In this document: in pieces, positions 28,315 through 37,533 of the stretch
How positions within the stretch are numbered: the first letter of the stretch is position 1
Layout of the letters: each line of letters opens with the position of its first letter
Source of the DNA: Clostridium beijerinckii
Lineage (GTDB): Bacteria > Bacillota > Clostridia > Clostridiales > Clostridiaceae
Direction of reading: 5' to 3'
Length of the DNA stretch: 64,000 nucleotides
Assembly: GCF_036699995.1 (NCBI RefSeq)
Contig: NZ_CP144906.1
Coordinates: 3,669,001-3,733,000 of the forward strand
Notes under the pieces: model-generated
Told to the model about the DNA's origin: nothing
Databases searched by the model: none
The model's input: the letters and a program-made list of their open reading frames with translations, nothing else
Program-made: the position numbers and the translations under genes

Positions 28315-28680
28315 TCATTTTGCTTCATTTTTAGCCTCATATTCTGGCCATACTCTTTTTCCCCATTCATTTATGATTGCTAATGCAGGAAGTAAATCAT
28401 TACAGTGATTCGTCAAAGAATATTCTACATGCGGTGGAATCTTATTATATTCTGTTCTTTTTATAAGTCCATGTTCCTCTAATGCTTGCAGAGATCGAGT
28501 CAGCATAATATTAGTTATACCAGGTATGCTTCGCTTAAGTTCATTATATCTAATGCTCTTTGAAACTGATATCTCCCATATAATAGGAAGCCTCCACTTA
28601 CCTCCTATGATTTCAAGTGCACGAAGAACAGGACATGCTTTAGAATACTTGTTTTGCGCTTTTTCTAGTTCACCTTTCAT
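28315..28680 (-). CDS. HxlR-family transcriptional regulator
   Basis: The 121-residue protein shows the HxlR pattern: a Cys near the N-terminus in CPVLRALEIIGGKWRLPIIW, then RYNELKRSIPGITNIMLTRSLQALEEHGLI (helix-turn-helix, described by its ends), and VEYSLT. The chosen ATG has a GGGGGG site; a start 5 codons upstream is also open. HxlR proteins often sense electrophiles or oxidants through the conserved Cys. It is divergent from the flavin oxidoreductase gene with about 130 bp between, so control of that gene is likely. Confidence 0.88.
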   Translation of the reverse strand: MKGELEKAQNKYSKACPVLRALEIIGGKWRLPIIWEISVSKSIRYNELKRSIPGITNIMLTRSLQALEEHGLIKRTEYNKIPPHVEYSLTNHCNDLLPALAIINEWGKRVWPEYEAKNEAK

Positions 28681-28808
28681 AAGTAATCCCCCCAACTCTA
28701 AGGCACAAAAATGTGCGTACTTGTTCTTATGTTCCTTATTAAACTATAATAATAACATACCAGACAAATGGTAATATGTAAATAAGTCAAAATGGGAGTG
28801 TGGATATT

Positions 28809-29864
28809 TTGAAAAAGTTATTCTCAGAATTTAGTATTAAAAATATAGAAATAAAAAACCGTATATGTGTACCTCCAATGGTTGTAGGTTTAGCCGAAGA
28901 TGGATATGTAACATCGGAAAATTTAGCCCGTTATAAGGAATTATCTAAAGGTGGTCCAGGACTTATAATACAAGAAGCTACATGTATTAATAAAGATGGA
29001 AGATTATCAGAAAAGCAAATTGGAATTTGGGAAGATAACCAAATTGAAGGATTAAAAAACATAGTTAATGCAGTTCATGAAGAAGGTTGTAAAATATTTA
29101 TTCAAATTCATCATGCTGGTGTTACAGGAATATCTAAATCTCCTCTATGTCCAAGTCCATATGAATATAAAGGTTTTGCTGGAACAGTTATTGGACGTGA
29201 AATGACTAAAGAAGATATAGACTCAATACAAAACGACTATATTGAAGCTGTAAGAAGAGCTTACGAAGCTGGCTATGATGGTGTTGAACTACATGGATGT
29301 CATGGTTATTTAATAAGTCAATTTTTAAATAAGAATGTTAATAAAAGAACCGATGAATATGGCACTAATCCAGAAAAATTTGTAATAGAAATACTAGAAG
29401 GAATTAGAAAAGTAACTCCAAAAGAATTTATTGTAGGAATTCGTCTAGGAGGATTTGAGCCATCATTAGAAGATGGAGTACGTTATGCTAAAATATTAGA
29501 TAAAAACGGAATAGATTTTCTTGACATTTCTTATGGATTCTTTAATGAACAAGAAATTAATGTAAGCAAAGATTATAAGTATTCCAATGCTGTTTATGCT
29601 GCTGAGAAGATCAAGAAAGAAGTATCAGTTCCAGTATTTGCAGTTAATGGAATTAATTCAGCAGAAATTGCAGAAGAGATATTAAATGAAACAAATGTAG
29701 ATATCGTTGATATTGGTAAAGGGATTCTTATAAATCCTAATTGGGCAAACTATGCTATGGATGGAAAAGATACTGGAAAATGTTTAAATTGTGCAAAGTG
29801 CATGTGGTTTGGTCAATCTGAAGTGTGTCCTGGAAAAGTTGTATTCGACAAGAATAATAAATAA
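28809..29864 (+). CDS. Old-yellow-enzyme-type NADH:flavin oxidoreductase
   Basis: The product (about 351 residues) is a TIM-barrel flavin enzyme: KNRICVPPMVV at the N-terminus, IQIHHAG (FMN-side His pair), AGYDGVELHGCHGYLISQF (active-site helix) and FAVNGINSAEIAEE near the C-terminal phosphate-binding end. It likely reduces activated C=C bonds or nitro groups. The last part has CLNCAKCMW and a further Cys (SEVC), a four-Cys cluster reminiscent of the Fe-S site of 2,4-dienoyl-CoA-reductase relatives, although the C-terminal NAD domain of those is missing. Start: TTG at 28809 fits the GGGAG site better than GTG at 28800. Confidence 0.85.
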   Translation: MKKLFSEFSIKNIEIKNRICVPPMVVGLAEDGYVTSENLARYKELSKGGPGLIIQEATCINKDGRLSEKQIGIWEDNQIEGLKNIVNAVHEEGCKIFIQIHHAGVTGISKSPLCPSPYEYKGFAGTVIGREMTKEDIDSIQNDYIEAVRRAYEAGYDGVELHGCHGYLISQFLNKNVNKRTDEYGTNPEKFVIEILEGIRKVTPKEFIVGIRLGGFEPSLEDGVRYAKILDKNGIDFLDISYGFFNEQEINVSKDYKYSNAVYAAEKIKKEVSVPVFAVNGINSAEIAEEILNETNVDIVDIGKGILINPNWANYAMDGKDTGKCLNCAKCMWFGQSEVCPGKVVFDKNNK

Positions 29865-29895
29865 ATGTTCCTCAAACTACAAATTTAGTTGCATA

Positions 29896-29938
29896 AAAAA
29901 GGTACAATGCTTATAGTTTATATGCATTGTACCTTTTT
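29896..29938. terminator. Terminator after the flavin oxidoreductase gene
   Basis: AAAAAGGTACAATGC and GCATTGTACCTTTTT form a 15-bp perfect stem with a 13-nt loop, 30 nt past the stop. Confidence 0.85.
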
Positions 29939-29968
29939 ATAATTTTTTATTTCTAACTATTCTAATGC

Positions 29969-30175
29969 TTAAATTACTTCTTCGCTTGTTCCAATCCTTC
30001 CAATCATAGGAAAAATATATTTGCAAACATAATCATGTTCCTCTTTTGTCACTGCCGTCATTGCATCTTCTACAAATATTTGATTATATCCATATTTATA
30101 TGCTTCCCTTGCTGTTGTATCTACACCAATGTTAGTAGAAATCCCACCTAACACAATAGTATCAATCCCTCTACA
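29969..30175 (-). pseudogene. Isochorismatase-family hydrolase remnant (C-terminal part only)
   Basis: The frame encodes [16 protein letters not shown] followed by [19 protein letters not shown], the second half of an isochorismatase-like cysteine hydrolase. The N-terminal half with the catalytic Asp and Lys is absent; homology starts a few codons after the stop of the MFS gene. The position where the catalytic Cys usually sits (G-I-x-T-N-x-C/V) reads Ile-Gly here. A 61-codon frame from GTG at 30154 is open but is too short to be functional. It is a deletion scar, probably fused to the MFS gene by a past rearrangement. Confidence 0.75.
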
Positions 30176-30178
30176 AAT

Positions 30179-31435
30179 TTATTTTCCACTGACTTGAAGT
30201 TTCCCATTTCTTATCCCATTTCCATACTTCTCTATTTTATGGTTATTATTTATATTAAGTTTATTATAAACTTTAAAATACACAAGCACTGCATTAATTA
30301 ATAATAATGCACTCGTTACAAAAAATACGCATTTTATTCCTAAATATCCTGCGATTTGTCCTCCTAGAACTGATCCTGCAAATACGCCTAGATATCCTGC
30401 TGCCATACTAAAACCAAATACTCTACCTGTAAGAGATGATGGAGTAATTTTCTTAACCAATATATTAACAGAAGGATTAAGGCCACCAGCTGTGAGTCCT
30501 AGTAAAAATCTAAGTCCCATAAGCTCCCAAGTGTTTGTTACAAATGCTTGAGGTATAAATATTATTCCAGCTATTATGAGACATATTAATATAACTTTAT
30601 GTGCTCCTACTTTATCAGAGAGCCTTCCAAGCCTTGGAGCTGCAATTATATTAGCAAACCCTGATGCAGAAAAAGTTATTCCCGCTATTAATGCAATATG
30701 ACTCGCTTCCTTAGATAGTTGAGTAACATAAACTGTTACTATTGGCTCTACCGAATACATTGCTACAGATAATATAAAAAAAGTTATAAACAAAGTAATG
30801 GTTAAGCCTTTTTCCGGAACTGTATTCCAAACTTCTTTGAAACTTAAAACTTTATTATCTTCACGACTAAAAGATTCCTTTACAAATAATACTGTAGTAA
30901 TAAATGCAATGAACATAAGCCCGCCTGTTATAAAAAATACATTTTGCAAACCAAAAGTTTCTCCTACAAATCCTCCAATTGTAGGTCCAAGTAACGAACC
31001 TGCAATGTTGGCTGTTGAAATAGTTCCTAAAGCATATCCTGCATGTTCTTTATCTGTTTGAGTTGCAATTAAAGTAGTACAGGCTGTGCTATATCCTGTG
31101 ATAGCTCCTTGTAATAGCCTAAGTGCTATTAATACATATACATTAGGCGCAAATCCCATACAACTTATAACTATTGCCATACCAAGACTTGCTCTAAGCA
31201 GCATTGGTTTTCGTCCAAATTTGTCAGCAGCATGTCCCCAAATGGGTGAAAAAATAGCTGAAATAATAAACGTGCTACCAAAAGCAATTCCAGAAAGCTT
31301 CTCTATTGAAGCTGCATCTTGAATTCCTAAATGCTGTATATACAGTGGTAATACTGGCGCTATCTGACTCATACCTATTCCTGTCACAAACATTCCAAAC
31401 CAACAAACTTTTAAATTTCTTTTCCACATTTCCAT
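30179..31435 (-). CDS. MFS multidrug efflux transporter
   Basis: The 418-residue protein has 12 membrane helices and the motif A form GHAADKFGRKPMLLRA between helices 2 and 3, with a motif-A repeat GRLSDKVGAHKV in the second half; LRLLQGAITGYSTAC is motif B/C-like and suggests a drug:H+ antiporter. The product is predicted to export drugs from the cell. It is divergent from a TetR-type gene with a long palindromic operator between. The C-terminal tail (about 25 residues, NNNHKIEKYGNG) is poorly conserved in type. Confidence 0.88.
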   Translation of the reverse strand: MEMWKRNLKVCWFGMFVTGIGMSQIAPVLPLYIQHLGIQDAASIEKLSGIAFGSTFIISAIFSPIWGHAADKFGRKPMLLRASLGMAIVISCMGFAPNVYVLIALRLLQGAITGYSTACTTLIATQTDKEHAGYALGTISTANIAGSLLGPTIGGFVGETFGLQNVFFITGGLMFIAFITTVLFVKESFSREDNKVLSFKEVWNTVPEKGLTITLFITFFILSVAMYSVEPIVTVYVTQLSKEASHIALIAGITFSASGFANIIAAPRLGRLSDKVGAHKVILICLIIAGIIFIPQAFVTNTWELMGLRFLLGLTAGGLNPSVNILVKKITPSSLTGRVFGFSMAAGYLGVFAGSVLGGQIAGYLGIKCVFFVTSALLLINAVLVYFKVYNKLNINNNHKIEKYGNGIRNGKLQVSGK

Positions 31436-31474
31436 AATAAATTTATTCCTTCTTATAATTAGTATTGTTATCGC

Positions 31475-31501
31475 AATACAATAAATTATATATATTGTAT
31501 T
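31475..31501. promoter_or_regulatory. Second palindrome in the TetR/MFS intergenic region
   Basis: AATACAATA and TATTGTATT are 9-bp inverted arms 9 nt apart, between the MFS start and the main operator. It may be an additional operator for the regulator or part of the MFS promoter. Confidence 0.4.
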
Positions 31502-31529
31502 CTAAATATAAGCATAGACTATAAATTAT

Positions 31530-31562
31530 AATTTGTAAACTATAAATTATAGTTTACAAATT
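31530..31562. promoter_or_regulatory. 33-bp perfect palindrome, TetR operator
   Basis: Arms of 16 bp (AATTTGTAAACTATAA and TTATAGTTTACAAATT) flank one central A. It lies between the divergent MFS and TetR genes, as expected for an autoregulating TetR-family repressor. Confidence 0.75.
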
Positions 31563-31634
31563 ATTTCCAATTTGATAAAAATAATCTCTCATGTTAAACT
31601 ATCTTTATTAATCAGAATTGTAAGAGGTGATAAA

Positions 31635-32198
31635 ATGGTTCAGAAACGAAATTTAACTAAGGAAAAAATTATTGAAGCTTCTTTTTTATTAGCTGATGAA
31701 ATTGGACTTAATCAGATTACTTTCCAAAAGATTGCAGAAAAACTGGATATAAAATATCCATCTTTATATAATCATTTTGCCAACATTGAAGATCTTAAAA
31801 TAAAAATGACCATATACTTTTTAAATAATTTAAATTCAACTTTAATGGAACGATTAATTGGTAAAAGTGGAGAAATTGCTATCAGAGAATTTGCTTATGT
31901 GTATCGAGATTTTGCATTTGAAAACAAGAGTGGCTATAAGCTCTACGTGAATATTCCGAGTACTGAAAGTGATGAAGTTAAGCGTCTGGCTAGTGAAACT
32001 AATTCAATAATACGTAAAATTTTAGATTTTTATAGTGGTGATAAAATATTTATAATTCATAAAAGTAGGTCTTTAAGAAGTCTATTACATGGATTTGTTT
32101 CCTTGAGCTCTCACGGATATTTTCAAAATCCAGTCAACTTAGAAGATAGCTTTAAATTAATGATAGATGACTTTATTTTATCGATATCAGAAAAATAA
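31635..32198 (+). CDS. TetR-family transcriptional regulator
   Basis: The 187-residue product begins MVQKRNLTKEKIIEA with the AGAGGTGAT site; an upstream extension to 31572 is unlikely. The helix-turn-helix reads ITFQKIAEKLDIKYPSLYNHF, typical of TetR proteins, and the C-terminal ligand domain is helical. It is expected to repress the divergent MFS gene through the 33-bp palindrome until a drug-like ligand binds. Confidence 0.88.
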   Translation: MVQKRNLTKEKIIEASFLLADEIGLNQITFQKIAEKLDIKYPSLYNHFANIEDLKIKMTIYFLNNLNSTLMERLIGKSGEIAIREFAYVYRDFAFENKSGYKLYVNIPSTESDEVKRLASETNSIIRKILDFYSGDKIFIIHKSRSLRSLLHGFVSLSSHGYFQNPVNLEDSFKLMIDDFILSISEK

Positions 32199-32290
32199 CT
32201 AAGAAAATTTTTATCTTAATTCAAAATGTTAACTACATATCTATGTTCCAAATAGTGACTTCTATGTTCAATTATTATTTTACAAAATAA

Positions 32291-32326
32291 AGCAGCATAT
32301 CATAATGTAAATTTTGCTGTGCTGCT
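32291..32326 (+). terminator. Terminator of the TetR gene
   Basis: AGCAGCA and TGCTGCT form a stem with a 22-nt partly pairing loop, followed by AATTTTTA. Confidence 0.6.
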
Positions 32327-32445
32327 AATTTTTATATTATAACGTGCTATATTTTGCCTGTTTATAAAATATACTGTAAAAAAAAACTGGAACATTAACG
32401 TATATTTACAATATATTATAATGTAATAGTTTTTTAGGTGATAAT

Positions 32446-32976
32446 ATGCAGGAGAATTATAATGCTACCATACATTTTCCAACTGGTAACGATCAATTAG
32501 ATTTAGAATTGCTTAACATAGAACTACAAACATCCTATGTTGATTTAATAGCGACTTTACTTGGTATCATTTCAGCAGTAAAAGCTAAGCAAATAATAAT
32601 TCAGAGAATGATTCAGCAACAGCAATCCCCAAGTCAACAAGAACAACAAAATCAACAGGGTCAGCAACAAGACCAACAGCAAAATCAGCAAAATGGTCAG
32701 AATCAACAGAAGTCTGATGTACAACACCCAACTCCAAGTGAAATAGCTGCATTTGCAAGCTGTCTTGGTGTATATGTGATTCTTTCTTATACTAGAGTTT
32801 CATTTATAAGGCTTAATGAACTATATAGTAACATTCAATCAGGTAAAAGTAACTTTTCTATTACGCCTAACATAAATATAACTACTGGTTTTGTATACTC
32901 TTGTATTGGCACTTTGCTAAGAACAGTTGGGGCTATTCAAAGAGTAGAAGAAGAAGCCCAAATAACCATTCTATAA
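32446..32976 (+). CDS. Gln-rich protein of unknown function, possibly spore-associated
   Basis: The 176-residue protein has an N-terminal helical segment (about 18-58), a low-complexity Gln/Asn block (about 58-90, two thirds Gln) and a C-terminal hydrophobic-helical part (about 98-170) with two Cys. There is no signal peptide. The bipartite helical pattern interrupted by a Q-rich linker is unlike any enzyme family I know; spore coat and exosporium proteins are often of this kind, but that is only a guess. Start supported by TTAGGTGATA. It has its own terminator. Confidence 0.6.
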   Translation: MQENYNATIHFPTGNDQLDLELLNIELQTSYVDLIATLLGIISAVKAKQIIIQRMIQQQQSPSQQEQQNQQGQQQDQQQNQQNGQNQQKSDVQHPTPSEIAAFASCLGVYVILSYTRVSFIRLNELYSNIQSGKSNFSITPNINITTGFVYSCIGTLLRTVGAIQRVEEEAQITIL

Positions 32977-32980
32977 TTAA

Positions 32981-33014
32981 AGTCATAAAATAATCTAGTA
33001 ATTATTTTATGACT
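32981..33014 (+). terminator. Hairpin after the Gln-rich gene
   Basis: AGTCATAAAATAAT and ATTATTTTATGACT are perfect 14-bp arms with a 6-nt loop, starting 5 nt after the stop. No T-run follows, so it may be a weak terminator. Confidence 0.55.
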
Positions 33015-33053
33015 CATATTCCGCCTAACTAATTTTTCCTATTTAACCTCAAC

Positions 33054-34880
33054 TATTCACTATATTATTTGACTAAAAATTATTATGATTACGGTATGCA
33101 AATAATATTTAATGGGGGGATTGGAATGGATAAAGAGTTGTTATTGGAAAATATTGAAATGGAAGCATATAGCCATGGAAAAGCGACGCTTGTAGCAGGT
33201 ATGTGTAAGAAACTAGGAGTTATCAACATCTTTGATCAATATTTGACTAAACAAAATGGGAGAAAGCCTGATATAGCTTATGGGATAATGGCTCAAATGA
33301 TGTTAGCAAATCTTTGTCATTCAAGACGACCATTATATCTTATGGATGAGTATTTTGAACATATTGATATTGAAGGGACATTTAACAGCGATGCGAAGCC
33401 TCATAATCTTACAGATGATAGATTTGGCTGTTTTCTTGATAATTTTCATGAAGCTGGTCCAAGAAAAATTTTTTCTGAAATAAGTATGACTGCTTTCGCT
33501 ACGTATGGATTGAGTATAAAGAATATTAATTACGATACTACCTCAAAGGTAATGTGGGGCCAGTATGAAACAGAAGAAGGTAAAATAGATGAAATATCAA
33601 TTGATTATGGATATAGTAAAGATAAAAGAAATGATAAGAAACAAATAAAAATTGGAATTGGAACAGCTAACGGTATAGTTGTAGACGCAAAAGTTCTTTC
33701 GGGTAATACAGATGATAAAACTTATAATAATGACGCTATAGATGATGTTGATGAAATTTTAAAAAAATCCAAAACTAGTAAAGATTCATTCTACTATGTT
33801 GCAGATAGTGCATTTTTTACAGAAGAAAATATTAATAAAGCAAATGGTAGAGATATAAAATTTATAACAAGAGCTCCTGAAACAACAAATATGTCTAAAA
33901 TCTATATTGGTAAATTTTTTAGTGAAAGACAGTTAACAAAAGATGTTATTTTTGAAAATGCCCAAGGTAAAAAAGTTAAATATCAAGTATTAGATTATAA
34001 ATCAGAATATAAGGGGATTCCAGTTAAACTGGCAGTCTGTTATTCCTTCACTCTTGAAGAAACCAAAAGGAAAACTATTTCTAGGCATGCAGAAAAAGAA
34101 TATGCCGAATTAGAGAAAAAAATCAAAGTATTTTCCAAGCGTAGCTTCGCGTGCGAAGCAGATTCACAAAAAGAAATAGAAGAGTTTTTAAAGACTAAAG
34201 GGAAAAAATTAAAATACCATTCTGTTAATTTGAATATTGAAATGAATGAAAAACGTAAGCGTAAAAAAGCTGATAATAAGGATTCACAAAAGGAATATGA
34301 ATATACTATTAATTTAGAAATTAACCGTGAAGATTCAAAAATTGAAGCAGCAATTGAAAGAGAGTGTACTTTCATCTTAGCAAGTAATGATTCTGATATT
34401 TCATGTGAAGAAATGCTGAAAGAATACAAAACTCAAAGCAGCGTAGAGAAAAAGTTTCAGCAGCTAAAAGCACCAGAGTTTATAGATGACCTTTTTGTAA
34501 AAACTCCCAAAAGAGTTGAAGCCTTAACATACATGATACTTATTGGTTTAATGATTTTATCAGTAATGGAACATGTAGTCAGACGTGAGATGAAGAAAGA
34601 TAATACGATTATACTTGGACCTGGAAAAATAAAAATGTCCAAGCCGAGTTTAAAAGCTATAATGGGTATCTTTGAGTATGTGCCTATACAAGTAATTAAA
34701 GTTAATAACAATTGTATAAGAAAGTTTCAAAAACCACTAAAAGATAATCAACGGCAGATATTGAATTATTTAGGTTTGGATGAAAGTATTTTTGTTGGAC
34801 ATGCTATTTAACAAGTATATATTTCAAAAAATTTAATAATGATTCCATTAGGGATAGTTTAGAAATTTACTATGGAATAA
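33054..34880 (+). mobile_element. IS1634-like insertion sequence (ends approximate)
   Basis: The transposase gene at 33126-34811 defines the element. A weak inverted similarity (TATTCACTATATTA near 33054 against TAGTAAATTT/TATTCC read from 34880) may mark the ends. No target duplication was found, so the boundaries are estimates. Confidence 0.5.
33126..34811 (+). CDS. IS1634-family transposase
   Basis: From the ATG at 33126 (GGGGGGATT site) the product has 561 residues. The N-terminal block (KLGVINIFDQYL, ANLCHSRRPLYL) is the DUF4277-type domain of IS1634 transposases; INYDTTSKVMWG contains the first catalytic Asp, YYVADSAFFTEENI the second, and the late EMLKEYKTQSSVEKKFQQLK block the Glu. 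The frame is intact. A small 7-bp GC-rich hairpin (GCTTCGC/GCGAAGC at 34144-34159) lies inside the coding region without breaking the frame. Confidence 0.88.
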   Translation: MDKELLLENIEMEAYSHGKATLVAGMCKKLGVINIFDQYLTKQNGRKPDIAYGIMAQMMLANLCHSRRPLYLMDEYFEHIDIEGTFNSDAKPHNLTDDRFGCFLDNFHEAGPRKIFSEISMTAFATYGLSIKNINYDTTSKVMWGQYETEEGKIDEISIDYGYSKDKRNDKKQIKIGIGTANGIVVDAKVLSGNTDDKTYNNDAIDDVDEILKKSKTSKDSFYYVADSAFFTEENINKANGRDIKFITRAPETTNMSKIYIGKFFSERQLTKDVIFENAQGKKVKYQVLDYKSEYKGIPVKLAVCYSFTLEETKRKTISRHAEKEYAELEKKIKVFSKRSFACEADSQKEIEEFLKTKGKKLKYHSVNLNIEMNEKRKRKKADNKDSQKEYEYTINLEINREDSKIEAAIERECTFILASNDSDISCEEMLKEYKTQSSVEKKFQQLKAPEFIDDLFVKTPKRVEALTYMILIGLMILSVMEHVVRREMKKDNTIILGPGKIKMSKPSLKAIMGIFEYVPIQVIKVNNNCIRKFQKPLKDNQRQILNYLGLDESIFVGHAI

Positions 34881-34925
34881 TTCACATATAGATATATATT
34901 ATTCCAAACTTTAAATAAAGAAAAG

Positions 34926-34961
34926 ATATTTCACTGAAATGCATAGCATTCAGCGAAATAT
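34926..34961. terminator. Hairpin after the second chemoreceptor gene
   Basis: ATATTTCACTGAAATGC and GCATTCAGCGAAATAT pair with one bulge. It lies between the insertion sequence and the convergent chemoreceptor gene (stop at 35066). Confidence 0.5.
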
Positions 34962-35065
34962 GAGTTATGACTTTAATTATTCTTCTAACCAATATTCAAA
35001 AATATATTACCAGAATTTCAAATAAACCTGGCAATATACCTATTATTCTACTTTAACTCCTTACT

Positions 35066-37078
35066 CTATACATTAAACTTTCCAACTATTTGTTCTAATT
35101 TATCCGCAATATTCTTAAGCTCTATTACAGAATATGATATCTTTTCCATGGAATTAGATTGCTCTGAAACAGTAGCTGAAACTTCTTCAATTGAAGCTGC
35201 GGACTGCTCTGCTACAGCTGAAATTTCTTGAATGCTGCTTATTGCTGAATCTTTATTTTCATCTATAAACTTTATATTAGAAGTTAACTCTTCTATATTT
35301 TCTATAGTATCATCAAATGTACTATTTATAAGTTGGAATGTATTAATAGCTTCTTTGGTAGTTTTGCTTACTTCTGTCATTATAGTTTTTTCTTCATCCA
35401 TACTTTTCTTAGCTGCATTTATCTCTCTTATAATTTCATTCACAATGCTTTCTATTTCCTTAGTAGAATTTGAAGTCTGTTCTGAAAGTTTTCGTATCTC
35501 ATCTGCTACAACCGCAAATCCCTTACCTGCTTCCCCTGCTTTTGCTGCCTCAATTGCTGCATTTAATGCAAGAAGATTAGTTTGTTCTGAAATTGCTTGA
35601 ATTGTATTTATTATTTTGCCTGCAGATCCTGATTTATTAGATAATAAGTCTATATTTCTAATTACTTTCTCCAAAGCTTCATTATTAGCATTGATATTAT
35701 TCATAAGATCCCTTGAAGCACTAATCCCTTCTTCGCTAATATGGTGCGATTTTTTTGAAAGCTTTGTTACTAAATCCGCATTATTTGATGAGATATCTAT
35801 TTTCTCTCCAAGATGCAATAATTTTTCAGAAGTAAGTTCTGTATTCCTTGCTTGATCTAATGCGCCAACTGAAAGCTGATCTACTGTTGAAGAAATCCCC
35901 TGAATTCCCTGAAGCGTTTCATCAGTTGAAACTGCAATTCCTTCTGAATGATCAAGTAACTCTTTTGATTTTTGCTTAAGAACTTCAATAGTTTCTCTCA
36001 ACTCTTTTCTTAGTGATGTTACAGCTCTAGCAATAATTCCAATTTCATCTTTATTTTTAAGTAATTTCTCAAATTCATCTTCTTTCTTCATTTCTAAATC
36101 TAAGCTAGTAGTTTTATTTATCAAATTAGTCACCAATGAAATCGGTCTGGATATCTTACTTGCAAAATATAAAGCAACCATAGAAAAAATAATCATTAAA
36201 AATACAAACATGGCAATAAAACTGATAATTAAACCTGTTAGCGGTTTTAAAAATTCAGCATTTGGAACTGCAATACCCATTGTCCATTTTGATGAAGTAA
36301 TAGGAGCTGTTGCAAAATATTTATTTATCCCATCATAATCTTTTAGCTTTACCACATTAGCTTTAGAACTATCTTTTCCAACCATGCTACTTAAACTTCC
36401 ACTCAATACATCTCTAATATTCTTTAGCTTATCTGCACTTGGCTGAAACTCTTTATTTGGATGAATCACAAATTCATCTTTTTCATCTAATAAGAATCCA
36501 TAACTGTTATTTATAGGTTGTGCCTTCTGAACTTCATTTGAAATATTTTCTATATTTATATCAGTACCTAAAACACCTATGACTGCTCCATCTTTTTTAA
36601 CTGCTTTTGCAACTGTAACTACTGATTTCTTAGTTTCTGAATCTACATATGGATCAGAATAAATTACAGAGTCACTTTTTAATGCATCTTTATACCAATC
36701 TCTCTCTGTACAATTAAAGTCATTATCTGGTAGCCATCCACCTTCATCAACAAAACTTTTATCTTCAAAACCAAAGTATATATCCATAATATCAGTATTT
36801 GACGCTGCTTTAACTTTCATATATTTCAAAAGATTTGTAATATCATAATTATTGTTAAATTCGATGTTTTCAGCTGTTTCATTAACAAAGTTTCCTTGAT
36901 TAGCCATCCATTTGTCTATAGTTTCTGCATATTTTTCAGATAGTACCCTTAGTTTATCCTTTGATTCAACCACAGTTGTTTTATAAAACAGATAATAACT
37001 TATCGTCGAAGAACATAATAAACTAAAAAAACAAACTGCTACGACCAAGAGAATAACTTTTGTCTTAATGTTTTTCAT
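35066..37078 (-). CDS. Methyl-accepting chemotaxis protein with dCache domain
   Basis: The 670-residue receptor has a first membrane helix at about 7-29, a double-Cache extracellular domain (about 35-275; [20 protein letters not shown] and [14 protein letters not shown] are Cache landmarks), a second helix at about 280-306, HAMP, and a signalling domain with [20 protein letters not shown] and [17 protein letters not shown]. dCache domains commonly bind amino acids, polyamines or other small molecules. An AGGAAG site precedes the ATG. It is a single-gene unit with a palindrome 65 bp upstream. Confidence 0.92.
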   Translation of the reverse strand: MKNIKTKVILLVVAVCFFSLLCSSTISYYLFYKTTVVESKDKLRVLSEKYAETIDKWMANQGNFVNETAENIEFNNNYDITNLLKYMKVKAASNTDIMDIYFGFEDKSFVDEGGWLPDNDFNCTERDWYKDALKSDSVIYSDPYVDSETKKSVVTVAKAVKKDGAVIGVLGTDINIENISNEVQKAQPINNSYGFLLDEKDEFVIHPNKEFQPSADKLKNIRDVLSGSLSSMVGKDSSKANVVKLKDYDGINKYFATAPITSSKWTMGIAVPNAEFLKPLTGLIISFIAMFVFLMIIFSMVALYFASKISRPISLVTNLINKTTSLDLEMKKEDEFEKLLKNKDEIGIIARAVTSLRKELRETIEVLKQKSKELLDHSEGIAVSTDETLQGIQGISSTVDQLSVGALDQARNTELTSEKLLHLGEKIDISSNNADLVTKLSKKSHHISEEGISASRDLMNNINANNEALEKVIRNIDLLSNKSGSAGKIINTIQAISEQTNLLALNAAIEAAKAGEAGKGFAVVADEIRKLSEQTSNSTKEIESIVNEIIREINAAKKSMDEEKTIMTEVSKTTKEAINTFQLINSTFDDTIENIEELTSNIKFIDENKDSAISSIQEISAVAEQSAASIEEVSATVSEQSNSMEKISYSVIELKNIADKLEQIVGKFNV

Positions 37079-37142
37079 TTTAATTCACTTCCTGTTTGAT
37101 TTTAAAATTTGTATAACAATGTTAAACATAAATATTCCTTAT

Positions 37143-37167
37143 AATCAATACATTATATGTATTGATT
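37143..37167. promoter_or_regulatory. 25-bp palindrome upstream of the chemoreceptor gene
   Basis: AATCAATACAT and ATGTATTGATT are perfect 11-bp arms separated by 3 nt, 65 bp before the start codon. An operator for an unknown regulator is likely. Confidence 0.5.
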
Positions 37168-37533
37168 GCTTTATCTTTAGTAACATGCAAAAATATCATT
37201 AACTTAAGTTACGCTTCTTGTATAATTAATATATTTCATATAATTCGCCTTCTTTCTAAAAAACTGTTTTAATTTTAATATATATTCTAGAGTGCACTCA
37301 AAGTCAATGTATAACTTTTACATATTTGGATTTTACAATAACTTCTCGTTTATAAAATAATCCTTTATTTATTGTTTTATAAAATCACAAAACCAAGAGT
37401 AAAAATCTCCATGTTCACAGAGATCTATACTCTTGGCTCTTATTAGGTTTATAATTAGAAATATTAATTTTACTTAGGTTTAATAGTTGTTTTAATAATA
37501 AATAATTTCCTATTATTTAGCTAACTATTTTGA
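37168..37533. other. Intergenic region with one hairpin
   Basis: AT-rich stretch between the broken ABC gene and the chemoreceptor. A hairpin at 37393-37436 (CCAAGAGTA/TACTCTTGG, itself enclosing ATCTC.../...GAGAT) could terminate the broken gene's transcript. Nothing else was recognised. Confidence 0.5.

Noticed and set aside
32620..32720. CAA/CAG-rich repeat block
   Set aside because: It encodes the Gln/Asn linker of the protein at 32446 and has no independent repeat structure.
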